A DNA stretch of 64,000 bases from JAGPUQ01 sp049325095 (GCA_049325095.1 JBMOPO010000017.1:62001-126000); one strand, 5' to 3'. Shown: positions 26,091-35,532, counted from the first letter of the stretch. Program-made: numbers and translations. Notes: generated from the sequence alone by a model not told the origin.

Positions 26091-27839
26091 TCAACGCGCC
26101 ACCAGCCGCAGGCGCAGTCCCTCCGGACTCATGGTGAAGGCCAGCCGCTCCCGCACCAGCGCCAGATCCACCGCCGGCTCCACCCGGAATGCGGCACCGA
26201 CCATGGCCAGCACCGCTTTCATCTCCAGGAGCGCGAGGCTGCGGCCGGGGCACAGGCGCGGCCCGGACCCGAAGGGCATGAACGAGTGGGGATGGAAGCC
26301 GCGTCGCCCGGCATCCCCGCGCAGCCAGCGCGAGGGGTCGAAACGCTCCGGATGATCCGCAAAGGCGGGCTCGCGCAGGGCGATGGCGCGGGCGAGGATG
26401 ACCACGGCATCGCCCCGGCGCAACCGCAGCGGGCCGATGTCGAGATCGCGATTGGCCTCGACGATGTTGATCGGCGCCACCGGCTTGAGGCGCATGGTCT
26501 CCTGGATCACGGCATCGACATAGACCAGCTCCCGGAGCTGGCCGAAGTCGGTCAGCCGGCCGCCCGGCACGGCGGCGGCGACTTCCGCCGCGATGCGCTC
26601 CTGCACCTGCGGATGGCCGGCCAGGAAGTACAGCGCCCAGGCCAGGGTATTGGCGGTGGTGTCCTCGCCGGCGAGCAGCATGGTGAGCACATTGTCGGCC
26701 ACTTCCCGCTCGCCGAAGCGGGTATCGGCCGCGGCCGCGACCAGCAGGGATTGCAACAGATTCGCGGGCCGCTCGCACAGTTCGGGGCAGGACTCTAGCT
26801 GGGCCCTGGCGGCCGCCACGAAGTCGGCGATGGTGGCGTAGATCCGCCGCACCGAGCGCTCCAGGTCGCGATCCCCCGGCAGGCGCAGCCAGCGCCAATA
26901 GGGAAAGGGCGCCAGCAGGCGGCGCTGGATGGTGGGGAAGATCTTGTCGAGGTGCTGCTGGATGACCTCTCCTCGATCTTCCAGCGTGTTGATGTCCTGG
27001 CCGAAGGCGAGCGATGCGGTGACATCCACCGTGAAGCGCATCAGGTCCGCCTGCACAGCGCGGCCATCGCGCGGTGCGCCGGGGGCCCGCCAGCGGCGCT
27101 CCAGGCGCTCGGTCACCTTGAGCAGGGTGGGAAAGAACTGGCGCAGATGGCCGGCATCCAGCGACTGGGTGATCACCGGCCGCTGGCGGCGCCAGCGCTC
27201 CCCCTCCGCCATGAAGATGCCGCCGGTACCGACGCCCAGCACCGACACGCGCTCCAGCTGGCTGCTGCGCCGGAAGTCGTCCGGGCGGGCCCTGAGCACG
27301 GCATTGGCCAGCTCCGCGTCGGACACCACGGCCATCGGGCGGCGCCCGAAGCGAAACCGGTACAGGGTTCCCCAGCGCCGCGCGCCCTCTTCCAGCGTCA
27401 GGTGAAAGGCCGACCGCCGGACCCGGTGCAGATCGCCGATCAGCGGCAGGCTGCGCGGCCCCGGCAGCTCGGCGGGCCGGACTCGGGCGGCCGGGGCCGC
27501 GGCCCCGGCGCGCGCCCCGCCCACCGCCACCAGCACCCGGCCGGCCTCGATGCGCACCGGGTAGCTGCGCAGGCACTGGCCCCCGGGGCCGCGGCACCGG
27601 CCGCTGTCGAGATCGAACGACCAGTGGTGCGCGCGACAGACCAGGGCGCCGTCGCGGATCTCCCCTTCCGCGAGCAGCGTGCCCTGGTGGGGACAGCGGC
27701 CTTCGTAGGCGCGGATCCCGGCATCGCTGCGGATCAACACCAGTTCGACGCCGGCGGCGTCGACCCCGGTCGGACGGCCGGGCACCAGTTGCGCCAGTTC
27801 CGCGACCGCCACCCAGTCCGCTGCCATGTCACTGCCCAT
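26091..27839 (-). CDS. Rieske [2Fe-2S] - cytochrome P450 fusion monooxygenase
   Basis: 582 aa self-contained fusion. Seen: an N-terminal Rieske domain (~8-107) with Cys49 and His51 in CPHQG and Cys68 and His71 in CRAHH; a short linker (~108-126); then a full-length P450 (~127-580) with PGPRSLPLIGD, the I-helix oxygen motif AGEDTT (390-395), ExxR as ETMR (447-450) and the haem loop FGSGPRLCPG (523-532, Cys530). All signature residues are intact. The Rieske domain presumably delivers electrons to the haem in place of a ferredoxin; a reductase is still needed and none is nearby. ATG 27839 follows GGGGGAATC; ATG 27827 is an alternative. Same strand as the TlpA gene upstream. Substrate unknown; C-H hydroxylation of a hydrophobic compound is inferred. 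Confidence 0.9.
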   Translation of the reverse strand: MGSDMAADWVAVAELAQLVPGRPTGVDAAGVELVLIRSDAGIRAYEGRCPHQGTLLAEGEIRDGALVCRAHHWSFDLDSGRCRGPGGQCLRSYPVRIEAGRVLVAVGGARAGAAAPAARVRPAELPGPRSLPLIGDLHRVRRSAFHLTLEEGARRWGTLYRFRFGRRPMAVVSDAELANAVLRARPDDFRRSSQLERVSVLGVGTGGIFMAEGERWRRQRPVITQSLDAGHLRQFFPTLLKVTERLERRWRAPGAPRDGRAVQADLMRFTVDVTASLAFGQDINTLEDRGEVIQQHLDKIFPTIQRRLLAPFPYWRWLRLPGDRDLERSVRRIYATIADFVAAARAQLESCPELCERPANLLQSLLVAAAADTRFGEREVADNVLTMLLAGEDTTANTLAWALYFLAGHPQVQERIAAEVAAAVPGGRLTDFGQLRELVYVDAVIQETMRLKPVAPINIVEANRDLDIGPLRLRRGDAVVILARAIALREPAFADHPERFDPSRWLRGDAGRRGFHPHSFMPFGSGPRLCPGRSLALLEMKAVLAMVGAAFRVEPAVDLALVRERLAFTMSPEGLRLRLVAR

Positions 27840-27994
27840 GATTCCCCCGTTGTCCGGCGGCGCCGATCCGCGACCCACCACCGGGCTCGTGAAAGCCGTC
27901 GGCAAGGCAGAAATGGCCGCGGCCAGGCGGAGTGTACCGGGAGCACCCGGCCGCCACGAGGCCATGATCAGGGCTCCAGAGACAGAGCAGGGGC

Positions 27995-28513
27995 CTATTC
28001 GTCAGCCTGCCGGGGCGCGGCCGCGGCCAGCACCGCCTCCAGATCGGCGCGCCGCTGCGGGCCGCGCAGCACCCGCAGTACGGCGCCCCGCCCGTCCAGC
28101 ACCAGGGTTTCCGGCAACCCCTGCGGCGGGGGCACGCCCAGATCCGGGCGCGGATCGACCAGCAGGGCCGGAAACCGGATGTCCAGGGCCGCGACCTGGT
28201 CGCGCAGCGCAGCCCCGGTGAGTCCGTCGAAATTGACCGACAGCACCAGGACCCGGTCCGGGTGCGCGGCGGCGAAGGCGTTGAGCTCGGGGATCTCCTC
28301 GCGGCAGGGTGCGCACCACTCCGCCCAGTAGTTGATGAACACCAGCCGGCCCGCGAGTGCGTCGCGCCGCAGCGGCTCGCCGTCGAGCAGCGGATAGCCT
28401 TCGCGCGAACCTCCGCAACCGGCGGCGGCGAGCGCCAGGGCCGCCATCAGAGCCAGCCTGGCGCCCCGGAGCCGGCGCTTCTCAACCACCCGCGGAAGTC
28501 TGCGCCCGACCAT
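27995..28513 (-). CDS. TlpA-like thiol-disulfide oxidoreductase, putative lipoprotein
   Basis: 172 aa periplasmic thioredoxin-fold protein. Seen: basic N terminus, hydrophobic signal (~18-32) ending LALAAAGCGGS, a possible lipobox with Cys33; then FINYWAEWCAPCREE with active-site Cys67 and Cys70 and the cis-Pro region GLPETLVLD. The family reduces periplasmic disulfides, for example in cytochrome c maturation or protection from oxidation. GGAAG lies 8 bp before the ATG at 28513. It overlaps the 3' end of the yihY-like gene by 32 bp, so the two are co-expressed. Confidence 0.88.
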   Translation of the reverse strand: MVGRRLPRVVEKRRLRGARLALMAALALAAAGCGGSREGYPLLDGEPLRRDALAGRLVFINYWAEWCAPCREEIPELNAFAAAHPDRVLVLSVNFDGLTGAALRDQVAALDIRFPALLVDPRPDLGVPPPQGLPETLVLDGRGAVLRVLRGPQRRADLEAVLAAAAPRQADE

Positions 28514-29741
28514 GCAACAAGTCTTCCAGAGAGATCCCCAGCCGGGCGCCGGCGGCGGCCCGACCGGCAAGCAGCAGCGACTCCAGCTCCGCAAACCCCG
28601 GCAGCGCGCGCAGTTGCGCCGGAACCCGCGGCGGCGACTCGCCCAGTACGTCATCCGGGGCGAGCGCCGCCAGGTCCGCGAGGCGAAGCTGCCCCGGATG
28701 GCGGGCCAGCACATAGGCGCCGCCCGCGGTTCTGGCCAGGATGCGGTGGGCCCGCAGGCGATCGCGCAGCCGCCGCCACTGGGCGTCCGGCACCCCCGCG
28801 TTGCTGACCTCGCGATCGCCGACCGTTCGCCCGGTTGCCTGGGCCTGCGCGCAGAGCGTGCAGGCGATCAACATGGCCAGCAGATCGGAGACGCCGCCCG
28901 GGTGACGCTGCTCGCCGTAGGTCTCCAGGGCCCGGGTCAGCTCGGCCCCGCCCAGCAGGATCATCCAGCACAGGTGGATCCAGACCAGAAACAGCGGCAG
29001 CGCGGCGAATGCGCCGTAGACCGAGTAATAGTTGCTGTTGGTCACCAGAGCGCCAAACAGCAGCTTCGCGGTTTGAAAGAGGACGGCGGTGACCAGGCCG
29101 CCGATCAGGCCGAAACGCAGCGGCACCCGGGCATTGGGCACCGCCACGATCACCAGGGTGAAGGCCGCCCAGGTCAGCAGCCAGGGCAGGTATTCGAGCA
29201 CCAACCCGCTCAGGCCGAGCACGTCCACTTCATCCACCAGGGCCTGGAATGCCGCCAGGTAGGTATGCATCGCCAGACCGGCCCCGAGCAGCACGGGTCC
29301 CAGGGTCAGCACCGCCCAGTACAGGAGAAAATCCGCCGCCCCACTGCGGCCGTGGGGACTCCCCCAGATGCGGTTGAAGGAGCGCTCGATGCTGCGCAGG
29401 GTGAGCATGGCGGCGGCCACCAGCATCAGCCCGCCGGCGGCGCTGAGCGAACGCGCCTGATCGGCAAAGGCCAACAGATGGCGACCGATCTCCGGGCTCC
29501 CGGCCGGAATCAGCAGGTCGAGGATGAGCCGCTGCATCCGCGCCCCCGTCTCGCCCAGCGCGGGCACCAGCGAAAAGGCTGCGAAGCTGAGGGTGAGCAG
29601 CGGCACCACGGCAAACAGGGTGACATAGGCCAGGGCCGCGGCGCGGGTCTGGCAGTCGTCGTCGCGATAGCGCTGGATCAAGTGCCGGCCGAACGCCACT
29701 GCGATCCCGGACCAACTTCGAACCCGTTGCCACCAATCCAT
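28482..29741 (-). CDS. yihY: YihY/BrkB-family inner-membrane protein
   Basis: 419 aa. Seen: DCQTRAAALAYVTLFAVVPLL at the start of a six-helix membrane domain (~30-290) with RSIERSFNRIWG, typical of the YihY/virulence-factor BrkB family (once misnamed RNase BN), followed by a cytoplasmic C-terminal domain (~300-419) resembling a winged-helix region. Role is uncertain in the family; envelope or transport functions have been suggested. Divergent from the ArsC-like gene; overlaps the downstream TlpA gene. Confidence 0.9.
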   Translation of the reverse strand: MDWWQRVRSWSGIAVAFGRHLIQRYRDDDCQTRAAALAYVTLFAVVPLLTLSFAAFSLVPALGETGARMQRLILDLLIPAGSPEIGRHLLAFADQARSLSAAGGLMLVAAAMLTLRSIERSFNRIWGSPHGRSGAADFLLYWAVLTLGPVLLGAGLAMHTYLAAFQALVDEVDVLGLSGLVLEYLPWLLTWAAFTLVIVAVPNARVPLRFGLIGGLVTAVLFQTAKLLFGALVTNSNYYSVYGAFAALPLFLVWIHLCWMILLGGAELTRALETYGEQRHPGGVSDLLAMLIACTLCAQAQATGRTVGDREVSNAGVPDAQWRRLRDRLRAHRILARTAGGAYVLARHPGQLRLADLAALAPDDVLGESPPRVPAQLRALPGFAELESLLLAGRAAAGARLGISLEDLLHGRAQTSAGG

Positions 29742-29939
29742 CCGGTTGGTTCCGTCCGCGGTCAGCGACCGGCAGGGTATCGTCGGCTCGTCGCGCTGCG
29801 CAGCCGCAGCGACCTGCGCAGATCAAACACCCGGGGTTCCCGATCCACGCGCCATCGGCCCCTGGCCGGCCGCCGAACAACAGCATTTCCGCGGCCTGCT
29901 AGAATGTCGGCCGGGCTTCTCCCTCATTGTACACAGGCC

Positions 29940-30284
29940 ATGATCGTCATCTACCACAACCCGCGCTGCTCGAAGTCGCGGCAGACGCTCGACCTGCTGC
30001 GGGCCCGGGGCATCGAACCCGAAATCGTCCATTACCTGGAAAATCCCCCGGACGCGGCCACCCTGAACCTGCTGCTGCGCAAACTCGGCATGGAGGCGCG
30101 CCAGTTGCTGCGCAAGGGCGAGCCCGAGTACCGCAGCGCCGGACTCGACGACCCCGACTGCAGCGACGCGCGGATCATCGCCGCCATGGTCGAGCACCCC
30201 CGGTTGATCGAACGCCCGATCGTGGTGGCGGGCGACCGCGCCGTGCTGGGCAGACCCCCGGAAAACGTACTGGCACTGCTTTGA
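29940..30284 (+). CDS. ArsC/YfgD-family thioredoxin-fold reductase
   Basis: 114 aa. Seen: YHNPRCSKSRQTLDLL with the single N-terminal active-site Cys of glutaredoxin-linked ArsC proteins, and a C-terminal RPIVVAGDRAVLGRPPENV block. This is the YfgD-like subgroup, found in many gammaproteobacteria beside DUF2069 rather than in ars operons; no arsenic-resistance gene is nearby, so arsenate reduction is possible but not implied. Its stop overlaps the start of the next gene. Confidence 0.9.
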   Translation: MIVIYHNPRCSKSRQTLDLLRARGIEPEIVHYLENPPDAATLNLLLRKLGMEARQLLRKGEPEYRSAGLDDPDCSDARIIAAMVEHPRLIERPIVVAGDRAVLGRPPENVLALL

Positions 30285-30661
30285 CTGCGCCCTCCCCGAG
30301 CAGTGGACGGCCGGCGCCCGGGCGCGCCGCGGCCGCGGCCCGGCGGCTCGCGGCGGCGAGCCTGGCCCTGCTGATGGCCGCCCTGGCCGGCGGGATCCTC
30401 GGCGGCGACACGCCGCCGCTGCTGCTCATCCCGGCGCTCTTGCCGCTGCTGATCTTCGTGCCCGCGGTCTGCCGGAGCAGCCCCAGGGGGCTCGCGGCCC
30501 TGTGCTTCGTCTGCCTGCTGTATTTCTGCGTGATCATGACCCGATTGTTTGCGCCGGACGCCGCTCCGTTCGACGGCCTCGCGCTGCTGGCCGTGGTAGC
30601 GTTGTTCATCTCGGCCATGCTCGGCAGCCGCTGGCGGCGCCGCGAACTCGGCGGGAGCTGA
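30281..30661 (+). CDS. DUF2069 inner-membrane protein
   Basis: 126 aa membrane protein of unknown function. Seen: four hydrophobic segments (roughly 25-42, 45-60, 68-86 and 98-112 in the TTG-start model) and a basic tail RWRRREL. No ATG precedes the first membrane segment; TTG at 30281 overlaps the ArsC-like stop (TTGA) and keeps the protein intact, so I chose it. The arsC-like/DUF2069 pair is a common gammaproteobacterial arrangement. Confidence 0.78.
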   Translation: MTAPSPSSGRPAPGRAAAAARRLAAASLALLMAALAGGILGGDTPPLLLIPALLPLLIFVPAVCRSSPRGLAALCFVCLLYFCVIMTRLFAPDAAPFDGLALLAVVALFISAMLGSRWRRRELGGS

Positions 30662-30752
30662 GCGCAGTGCGACGACCGGCCGACCGCCACCGACACCCGC
30701 CCGTGGGCCGGGCCCCATTGCCGGTGCACGGCACTGCTGGGAGATCATCCGG

Positions 30753-32609
30753 ATGAGCAAAGAACAGCCGGGCAGGGTCAGGCGGCTGGCGCGCGGCGTC
30801 GGCCGGCTGTTTCGCCTGGTCGCCACGGTGCTGCGCGGGCTGCTGGCCCTGGTGGTGATCCTGGTGCTGATCAACCTGTTCGGCAGTCGCCTCGCGCCGC
30901 TGCCCGCCAGCGCCCTGTTGCGGGTGGCGCCCGAGGGTGAGCTGGTCGAACGACTGAGCTATCCGGATCCGCGTGCACTGCTGGCGCCCGATGCCGGTCC
31001 AGCCCCCGAGACCCGGGTCGGCGACCTGGTCGAGGCCATCGATGCCGCGGCCGGCGATGCGCGCATCCGCGGCATCGTGCTCGAGCTCGGCGAACTCCGC
31101 GGCGGCGGCATCGACAAGCTCGACGCCGTGGGCGCCGCCCTGCAGCGCTTCCGGGCGGCGGCCAAACCGGTCATCGCGATCGGCGACGACTTCTCCCAGC
31201 AGCAGTACTATCTGGCGAGCCACGCCGACGAGATCCACCTCAACCCCCTGGGCCACGTCCTGATCACCGGGTTCGGCAGCTACCGGCTGTACTTCCGGGA
31301 GGCGCTGGACCGGCTGCGGATCCACTTCCACGTGTTCCGGGTCGGCGACTACAAGGACGCCGTGGAACCCCTGACCGGCACCGGCATGTCGACCGCGTCC
31401 CGGGCCCACACCCGCGCCTGGCTGGAGGAGCTCTGGGCGCACTACCGGTCCGGGATCGAAGCCCGCCGCAAGCTGCCACCGGGCGCGCTGGACACTTACA
31501 TCGACCGGTTGGACGCCAAGCTGGCGGCGGCCGGCGGCGACGGCGCCGGTCTGGCCCTGCAGGAGGGGCTGGTCGACCGAGTGAGCACCCGGCCCGAGAT
31601 CATCGCGCAACTGCAGGCCCTGTCCGGCATGGCGGGCGACGGCAGCGCGGCGCGGGAATTCCGGGACGGCTACCCGCAAGTCGAGGTCCCCACTTACCTC
31701 AGCCACCTCCGCCGCCTGCCGGCCGGCGGCCCGGACCGGCCGCGGATCGGGGTGCTGATCGCCGCGGGCCCCATGTACGACGGAGAGCAGCCGCCCGACG
31801 CCATCGGCGGCGACAGCTTCGCCCGACTGGTGCGCAAGGCCCGCGAACAGGACCGGCTCAGTGCCCTGGTGGTGCGCATCGACAGCCCCGGCGGCAGCGC
31901 CTTCGCCGCCGACCTGATCCGCCGGGAGCTGCTCGCCACCCAGGCGGCGGGCATTCCGGTGGTGGCGTCGATGGGTTCGCTGGCCGCCTCCGGCGGTTAC
32001 TGGATCGCCGCCGAAGCGGACGAAATCTGGGCCGAACCCACCACCCTGACCGGCTCCATCGGCGTGTTCGGCATCGTGCCCACGTTCGAGGACTCCCTGG
32101 CCGCGCTCGGCATCCACAGCGATGGCACCGGCACCCATGCGCTGGCCGGCGACCTGCGCGCCGACCGGCCGCTCAGCCCCCAGGTCGAGCAGTTGATGCA
32201 AACCAGCGTCGAGCATCTCTACCGGCGCTTCGTGGCCCTGGTCGCCGAGGGCCGCGACCAGGATCCGGCGGCGGTCGACGCCATCGCCCAGGGCAAGGTG
32301 TGGACCGGCCGGCAGGCACAGCGGCTGGGCCTCGTCGATCAGCTGGGGAGCCTGCCGGACGCGGTCGCCGCCGCGGCGCGCCTGGCGGGCGTCGAGGACT
32401 ACGAGCAGGTGCCGGTCGAACCGCCCCAAGGCCTGCGCGAGCTGGTACTGCGCCGCCTCCTGGAATACGGCCCGCTGCGGGGCACCGGCGCGGCCTGGCA
32501 CCAGGGTCTCCAGGCGCTGGCGGAGCGATTGCCGCCGCCGCTCGCGGGCCCCCTGGCGGCGGCGCGCTCGCGGCTGTGGCTCTACTGCCTGGAATGCGGC
32601 GCCGACTGA
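30753..32609 (+). CDS. sppA: Signal peptide peptidase SppA, 67K type
   Basis: Membrane-bound tetrameric serine protease that degrades cleaved signal peptides. Seen: 618 aa (E. coli 618); one N-terminal transmembrane segment (~24-47), two tandem SppA domains, the catalytic lysine Lys201 in VGDYKDAVEP, and the nucleophile serine Ser413 in MGSLAASGGYW, followed by TGSIGVFG. Both active-site residues are present. Converges with hda 31 bp downstream. Confidence 0.96.
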   Translation: MSKEQPGRVRRLARGVGRLFRLVATVLRGLLALVVILVLINLFGSRLAPLPASALLRVAPEGELVERLSYPDPRALLAPDAGPAPETRVGDLVEAIDAAAGDARIRGIVLELGELRGGGIDKLDAVGAALQRFRAAAKPVIAIGDDFSQQQYYLASHADEIHLNPLGHVLITGFGSYRLYFREALDRLRIHFHVFRVGDYKDAVEPLTGTGMSTASRAHTRAWLEELWAHYRSGIEARRKLPPGALDTYIDRLDAKLAAAGGDGAGLALQEGLVDRVSTRPEIIAQLQALSGMAGDGSAAREFRDGYPQVEVPTYLSHLRRLPAGGPDRPRIGVLIAAGPMYDGEQPPDAIGGDSFARLVRKAREQDRLSALVVRIDSPGGSAFAADLIRRELLATQAAGIPVVASMGSLAASGGYWIAAEADEIWAEPTTLTGSIGVFGIVPTFEDSLAALGIHSDGTGTHALAGDLRADRPLSPQVEQLMQTSVEHLYRRFVALVAEGRDQDPAAVDAIAQGKVWTGRQAQRLGLVDQLGSLPDAVAAAARLAGVEDYEQVPVEPPQGLRELVLRRLLEYGPLRGTGAAWHQGLQALAERLPPPLAGPLAAARSRLWLYCLECGAD

Positions 32610-32640
32610 AGATGCGGCCGGAGCGGCCACCCGCGCCGGG

Positions 32641-33321
32641 CTACCAACCGAACACCTCCTTGATGAAAGGCACCGTGAGCTGCCGTTGGTGGGCGAGCGC
32701 GGCCCGGTCGAGCCGGCGCAGTTGGTCGATGAGCAAACCCAGGTCGCGGGGCGCCCGGGCGAGCAGAAACCGGCAGGCGTCGGCGCCCAGCGCCAGCCCC
32801 AGGCGGGCGGCACGAAACCTCAGTACCTGCTCCCGCTGCTCGTCGTCCATGCCGGGCAGTCCGAAGCCGTAACCGGCCAGCCACCGCGAGCGCAGATCCG
32901 GCAACCGCCAGGGCAGCGCCCTGGGCGCGGCGCGGGCCGCGGCCACCAGGCGCCCGCCGCGCTCCAGCAGCCGGTTGTGCAGATGAAACAATTCGCGCTC
33001 CCAGGCATCCTGTCCGGCCACGGCGTCGAGCTCGTCGAGCGCCACCAGATCCAGGGTCTCGAGGTCGGCGCACACCTGCTCCGGCGGGTGCTCGCGCAGC
33101 CCGGCGAGCGGCAGGTACAGCGCAGCGCCCGCCGCCCGGCAACTGGCGAGCGCCAGATGGCTCTTGCCGCTGCCCGCGGGACCCCACAGGCACACCAGGC
33201 GGCCCGGGTCCAGGCCGCGCAGCAGCGCGCAGACCTGCCGCGCGGCGGGGGTCAACGGCAGATAGTTGTCGAAATCGGCGTCATCCGGCAGGCTGACCGG
33301 CAGCGCCAACTGGCGGGCCAA
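32641..33321 (-). CDS. hda: Hda, DnaA regulatory inactivator homologue
   Basis: 226 aa AAA+ protein that, with the sliding clamp, promotes ATP hydrolysis by DnaA to prevent over-initiation. Seen: LALPVSLPDDADFDNYLP at the N terminus (the clamp-binding QL.LP-like motif and PD element), a P-loop GPAGSGKSHLAL at ~61-72, LVALDELDAVAG as Walker B and a C-terminal DnaA-like lid. No ATG fits: I start at TTG 33321-33319, which has GGGAG 8 bp upstream and lies immediately after the DUF2066 stop. The pair DUF2066-hda is typical for gammaproteobacteria. Confidence 0.9.
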   Translation of the reverse strand: MARQLALPVSLPDDADFDNYLPLTPAARQVCALLRGLDPGRLVCLWGPAGSGKSHLALASCRAAGAALYLPLAGLREHPPEQVCADLETLDLVALDELDAVAGQDAWERELFHLHNRLLERGGRLVAAARAAPRALPWRLPDLRSRWLAGYGFGLPGMDDEQREQVLRFRAARLGLALGADACRFLLARAPRDLGLLIDQLRRLDRAALAHQRQLTVPFIKEVFGW

Positions 33322-33322
33322 C

Positions 33323-34384
33323 TCAGGGCTCCCGCCACAGGTAGAGCCGCAGGGCATCGCCGCCATCGCCGACACCCGCGACCGCGGTGAACCGGGAATC
33401 GCCGGCCAGCGCCCGCCACAGCAGCTCCGCTTCGCCATCGAGCCGCAGGGCGAAGGTGACCTGGCCGGCGCTCATGGCCTCGACGTCCACACCGCGCACC
33501 ATGTCCAAACCCTCCAACGCCTCCACCACCGCGCGGTAGGTGGGGTAGCTCTGGATCCCCTCGATGCGCAACCGCTGGGTCAGGACGTGATCCCCGGGCC
33601 GGTAGGACTGGGCTGCGGCCAGCGCGTCCACGGCGGCATCGACCGCGCTGCGGATCCAGTCCTCGCGCGTCGCGGCGCGGGGACTGCCGGAAGCGGCCGG
33701 CCCCGCCCCGCCGAGCTGCCAGTCGCCCTCGACCGCGGCAGCCTCGATCCGGGGTTCGAGCAGCAGCCAGTGGGGCGCGCCGTAGCGCGCGCCGGCCGCG
33801 GCGATCCGCGCGGCTGCGGATCCCGCCCCCGCAGCGCCCAGCGCCAGGGTGTCCTGCAAGTCCCAGAGGGGCTCCAACACCGGCACGCCGCGCTCGGCGA
33901 GCCGCTCCCGCGCCGATTCCGCGAGCCCGCCGCGCTCCCCGTCCGGGGCCAGGATCCACAGCAGCAGGGGTCCGCGCTCCGCCGGCCAGCGCGGCACCTC
34001 CAGGCGCCGCAGTTCGGCATCGAGCGCGGGCGCCGAAAACTCCACCACCAGCAGCGAGCCCGGCGCCGGATCGGCCGCGGCCGGCGCCCCGGGCAAGGGT
34101 TCCGGCGCCAGGTAGCGATACTCCTCCACCAATTCCGCGGCGCTGTCCTGCAAGGGGGCCAGCCGGGGGTCGGCCACCACCTGCCGCTGGCCGGACAGTT
34201 TGATCAGCACCTGGCCGAGCGCCGCGCGGAACCCCTCGGCGCGGGCCGCCTCGCCCTGATCGGCCACCCGCACCCGGCCGCTGTACAGCCCGCCGGGCCC
34301 GGCCGCCTCCCGGGTTGCCGCCGGCAGCGGGCTCAGCAGAACGGCGATGAGGATGAGGAAAAGAATGCCGCGGGCCGTTTTCAT
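33323..34384 (-). CDS. DUF2066 domain-containing exported protein
   Basis: 353 aa. Seen: a signal peptide (MKTARGILFLILIAVLLSPL) and the DUF2066 pattern beginning YSGRVRVADQGEAARAEGF, with the FRAALGQVLIKLSGQ block at ~53-67. Function unknown for the family. It is directly followed by hda (2 bp from stop to the TTG start) in what looks like one transcript, and divergent from purM. An extended -10-like TGATAAAAT lies just upstream of its ATG (34399-34391), which would give a very short leader. Confidence 0.87.
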   Translation of the reverse strand: MKTARGILFLILIAVLLSPLPAATREAAGPGGLYSGRVRVADQGEAARAEGFRAALGQVLIKLSGQRQVVADPRLAPLQDSAAELVEEYRYLAPEPLPGAPAAADPAPGSLLVVEFSAPALDAELRRLEVPRWPAERGPLLLWILAPDGERGGLAESARERLAERGVPVLEPLWDLQDTLALGAAGAGSAAARIAAAGARYGAPHWLLLEPRIEAAAVEGDWQLGGAGPAASGSPRAATREDWIRSAVDAAVDALAAAQSYRPGDHVLTQRLRIEGIQSYPTYRAVVEALEGLDMVRGVDVEAMSAGQVTFALRLDGEAELLWRALAGDSRFTAVAGVGDGGDALRLYLWREP

Positions 34385-34476
34385 CGCGGCATTTTATCAG
34401 CCGCCCGGCGCGGCGATCGCGGGCCTTCGGGGCGACCTGTTAAACTGCCGCCAGCGACGGGAGCCGACCGACCCCA

Positions 34477-35532
34477 ATGACCGACACCCCCACCCCGCTC
34501 AGCTACCGCGATGCCGGCGTCGACATCGATGCCGGCAACCGCCTGGTGGAGCGTATCAAGCAGGTCGCCGAAGCCACCCGGCGGCCGGAGGTGATGGCGG
34601 GGCTGGGCGGCTTCAGCGCGCTCTGCCGGCTGCCCGGCGGCTATCGCGACCCCCTGCTGGTGGCGGCGACCGACGGCGTGGGCACCAAGTTGCGCCTGGC
34701 CATGGATCTCGACCGCCACGACGGCATCGGCATCGACCTGGTCGCGATGTGCGTCAACGATCTGGTGGTCTGCGGCGCCGAACCCCTGTTCTTTCTCGAC
34801 TATTACGCGACCGGCCGACTCGAGGTCGACACTGCGGCCCGGGTGATCGCCGGCATCGGCGCCGGCTGCCGCCTGGCCGGCTGCGCCCTGGTGGGCGGCG
34901 AAACCGCCGAGATGCCGGGCATGTACCAGGGCTCGGACTACGACCTCGCGGGCTTCTGCGTGGGTGTCGTGGAAGCCGGTGCGGTGATCGACGGCACCCG
35001 GGTGCGCCCGGGCGACGTGCTCATCGGGCTCGCCTCCAGCGGCCCGCACGCCAATGGCTACTCGCTCATCCGCAGCATCCTGCGCCGCGCGGCGGTGGAT
35101 CCGGCCGCCGTCGCGCTCGGCGACACCAACCTCGCCGACGCCCTGCTCGAACCGACCAGGATCTACGTCCGCGCCGTCCGCGAGCTGCTGGGCGCCCAGC
35201 AGGTCAACGCCCTGGCCCATATCACCGGAGGCGGCCTGGTGGAAAACCTGCCGCGGGTATTGCCGGCCGGCACCCGGGCGCTGATCGACACCGACCGCTG
35301 GGCGCTGCCGCCGGTATTCGAGTGGCTGCGCAAGGCCGGCAATGTCGCCCCGGCGGAAATGCTGCGCACCTTCAATTGCGGGCTGGGCATGATCCTGGCG
35401 GTTCCGGCCCCCGGGGTCGCCACCGCCCTCGAGACGCTTTCGGCCAGCGGCGAACGGCCGGTGGTGATCGGCGAGATCGCGACCGCGAGCGGCGCCCCGC
35501 GCGTCGATTTCCGCGGCGCCCTGGCGCAATGA
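34477..35532 (+). CDS. purM: Phosphoribosylformylglycinamidine cyclo-ligase
   Basis: AIR synthetase; closes the imidazole ring of purine precursors using ATP. Seen: 351 aa (E. coli 345); SYRDAGVDIDAGN start, the DGVGTKLRLAMDL segment, VGGETAEMPGMY, LIGLASSGPHANGYSLIR and HITGGGLVENLPR, all characteristic of PurM. In many relatives purN follows directly; here the next gene is DUF3108, so purN or purT must be elsewhere. Confidence 0.98.
   Translation: MTDTPTPLSYRDAGVDIDAGNRLVERIKQVAEATRRPEVMAGLGGFSALCRLPGGYRDPLLVAATDGVGTKLRLAMDLDRHDGIGIDLVAMCVNDLVVCGAEPLFFLDYYATGRLEVDTAARVIAGIGAGCRLAGCALVGGETAEMPGMYQGSDYDLAGFCVGVVEAGAVIDGTRVRPGDVLIGLASSGPHANGYSLIRSILRRAAVDPAAVALGDTNLADALLEPTRIYVRAVRELLGAQQVNALAHITGGGLVENLPRVLPAGTRALIDTDRWALPPVFEWLRKAGNVAPAEMLRTFNCGLGMILAVPAPGVATALETLSASGERPVVIGEIATASGAPRVDFRGALAQ

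Noticed and set aside
29940..30284. Arsenic-resistance arsenate reductase
   Set aside because: It belongs to the YfgD-like subgroup paired with DUF2069, with no arsR, arsB or arsH nearby.
30606..32813. 735-codon minus-strand frame opposite sppA
   Set aside because: Antisense to a complete, well-conserved sppA; composition is that of a shadow frame.
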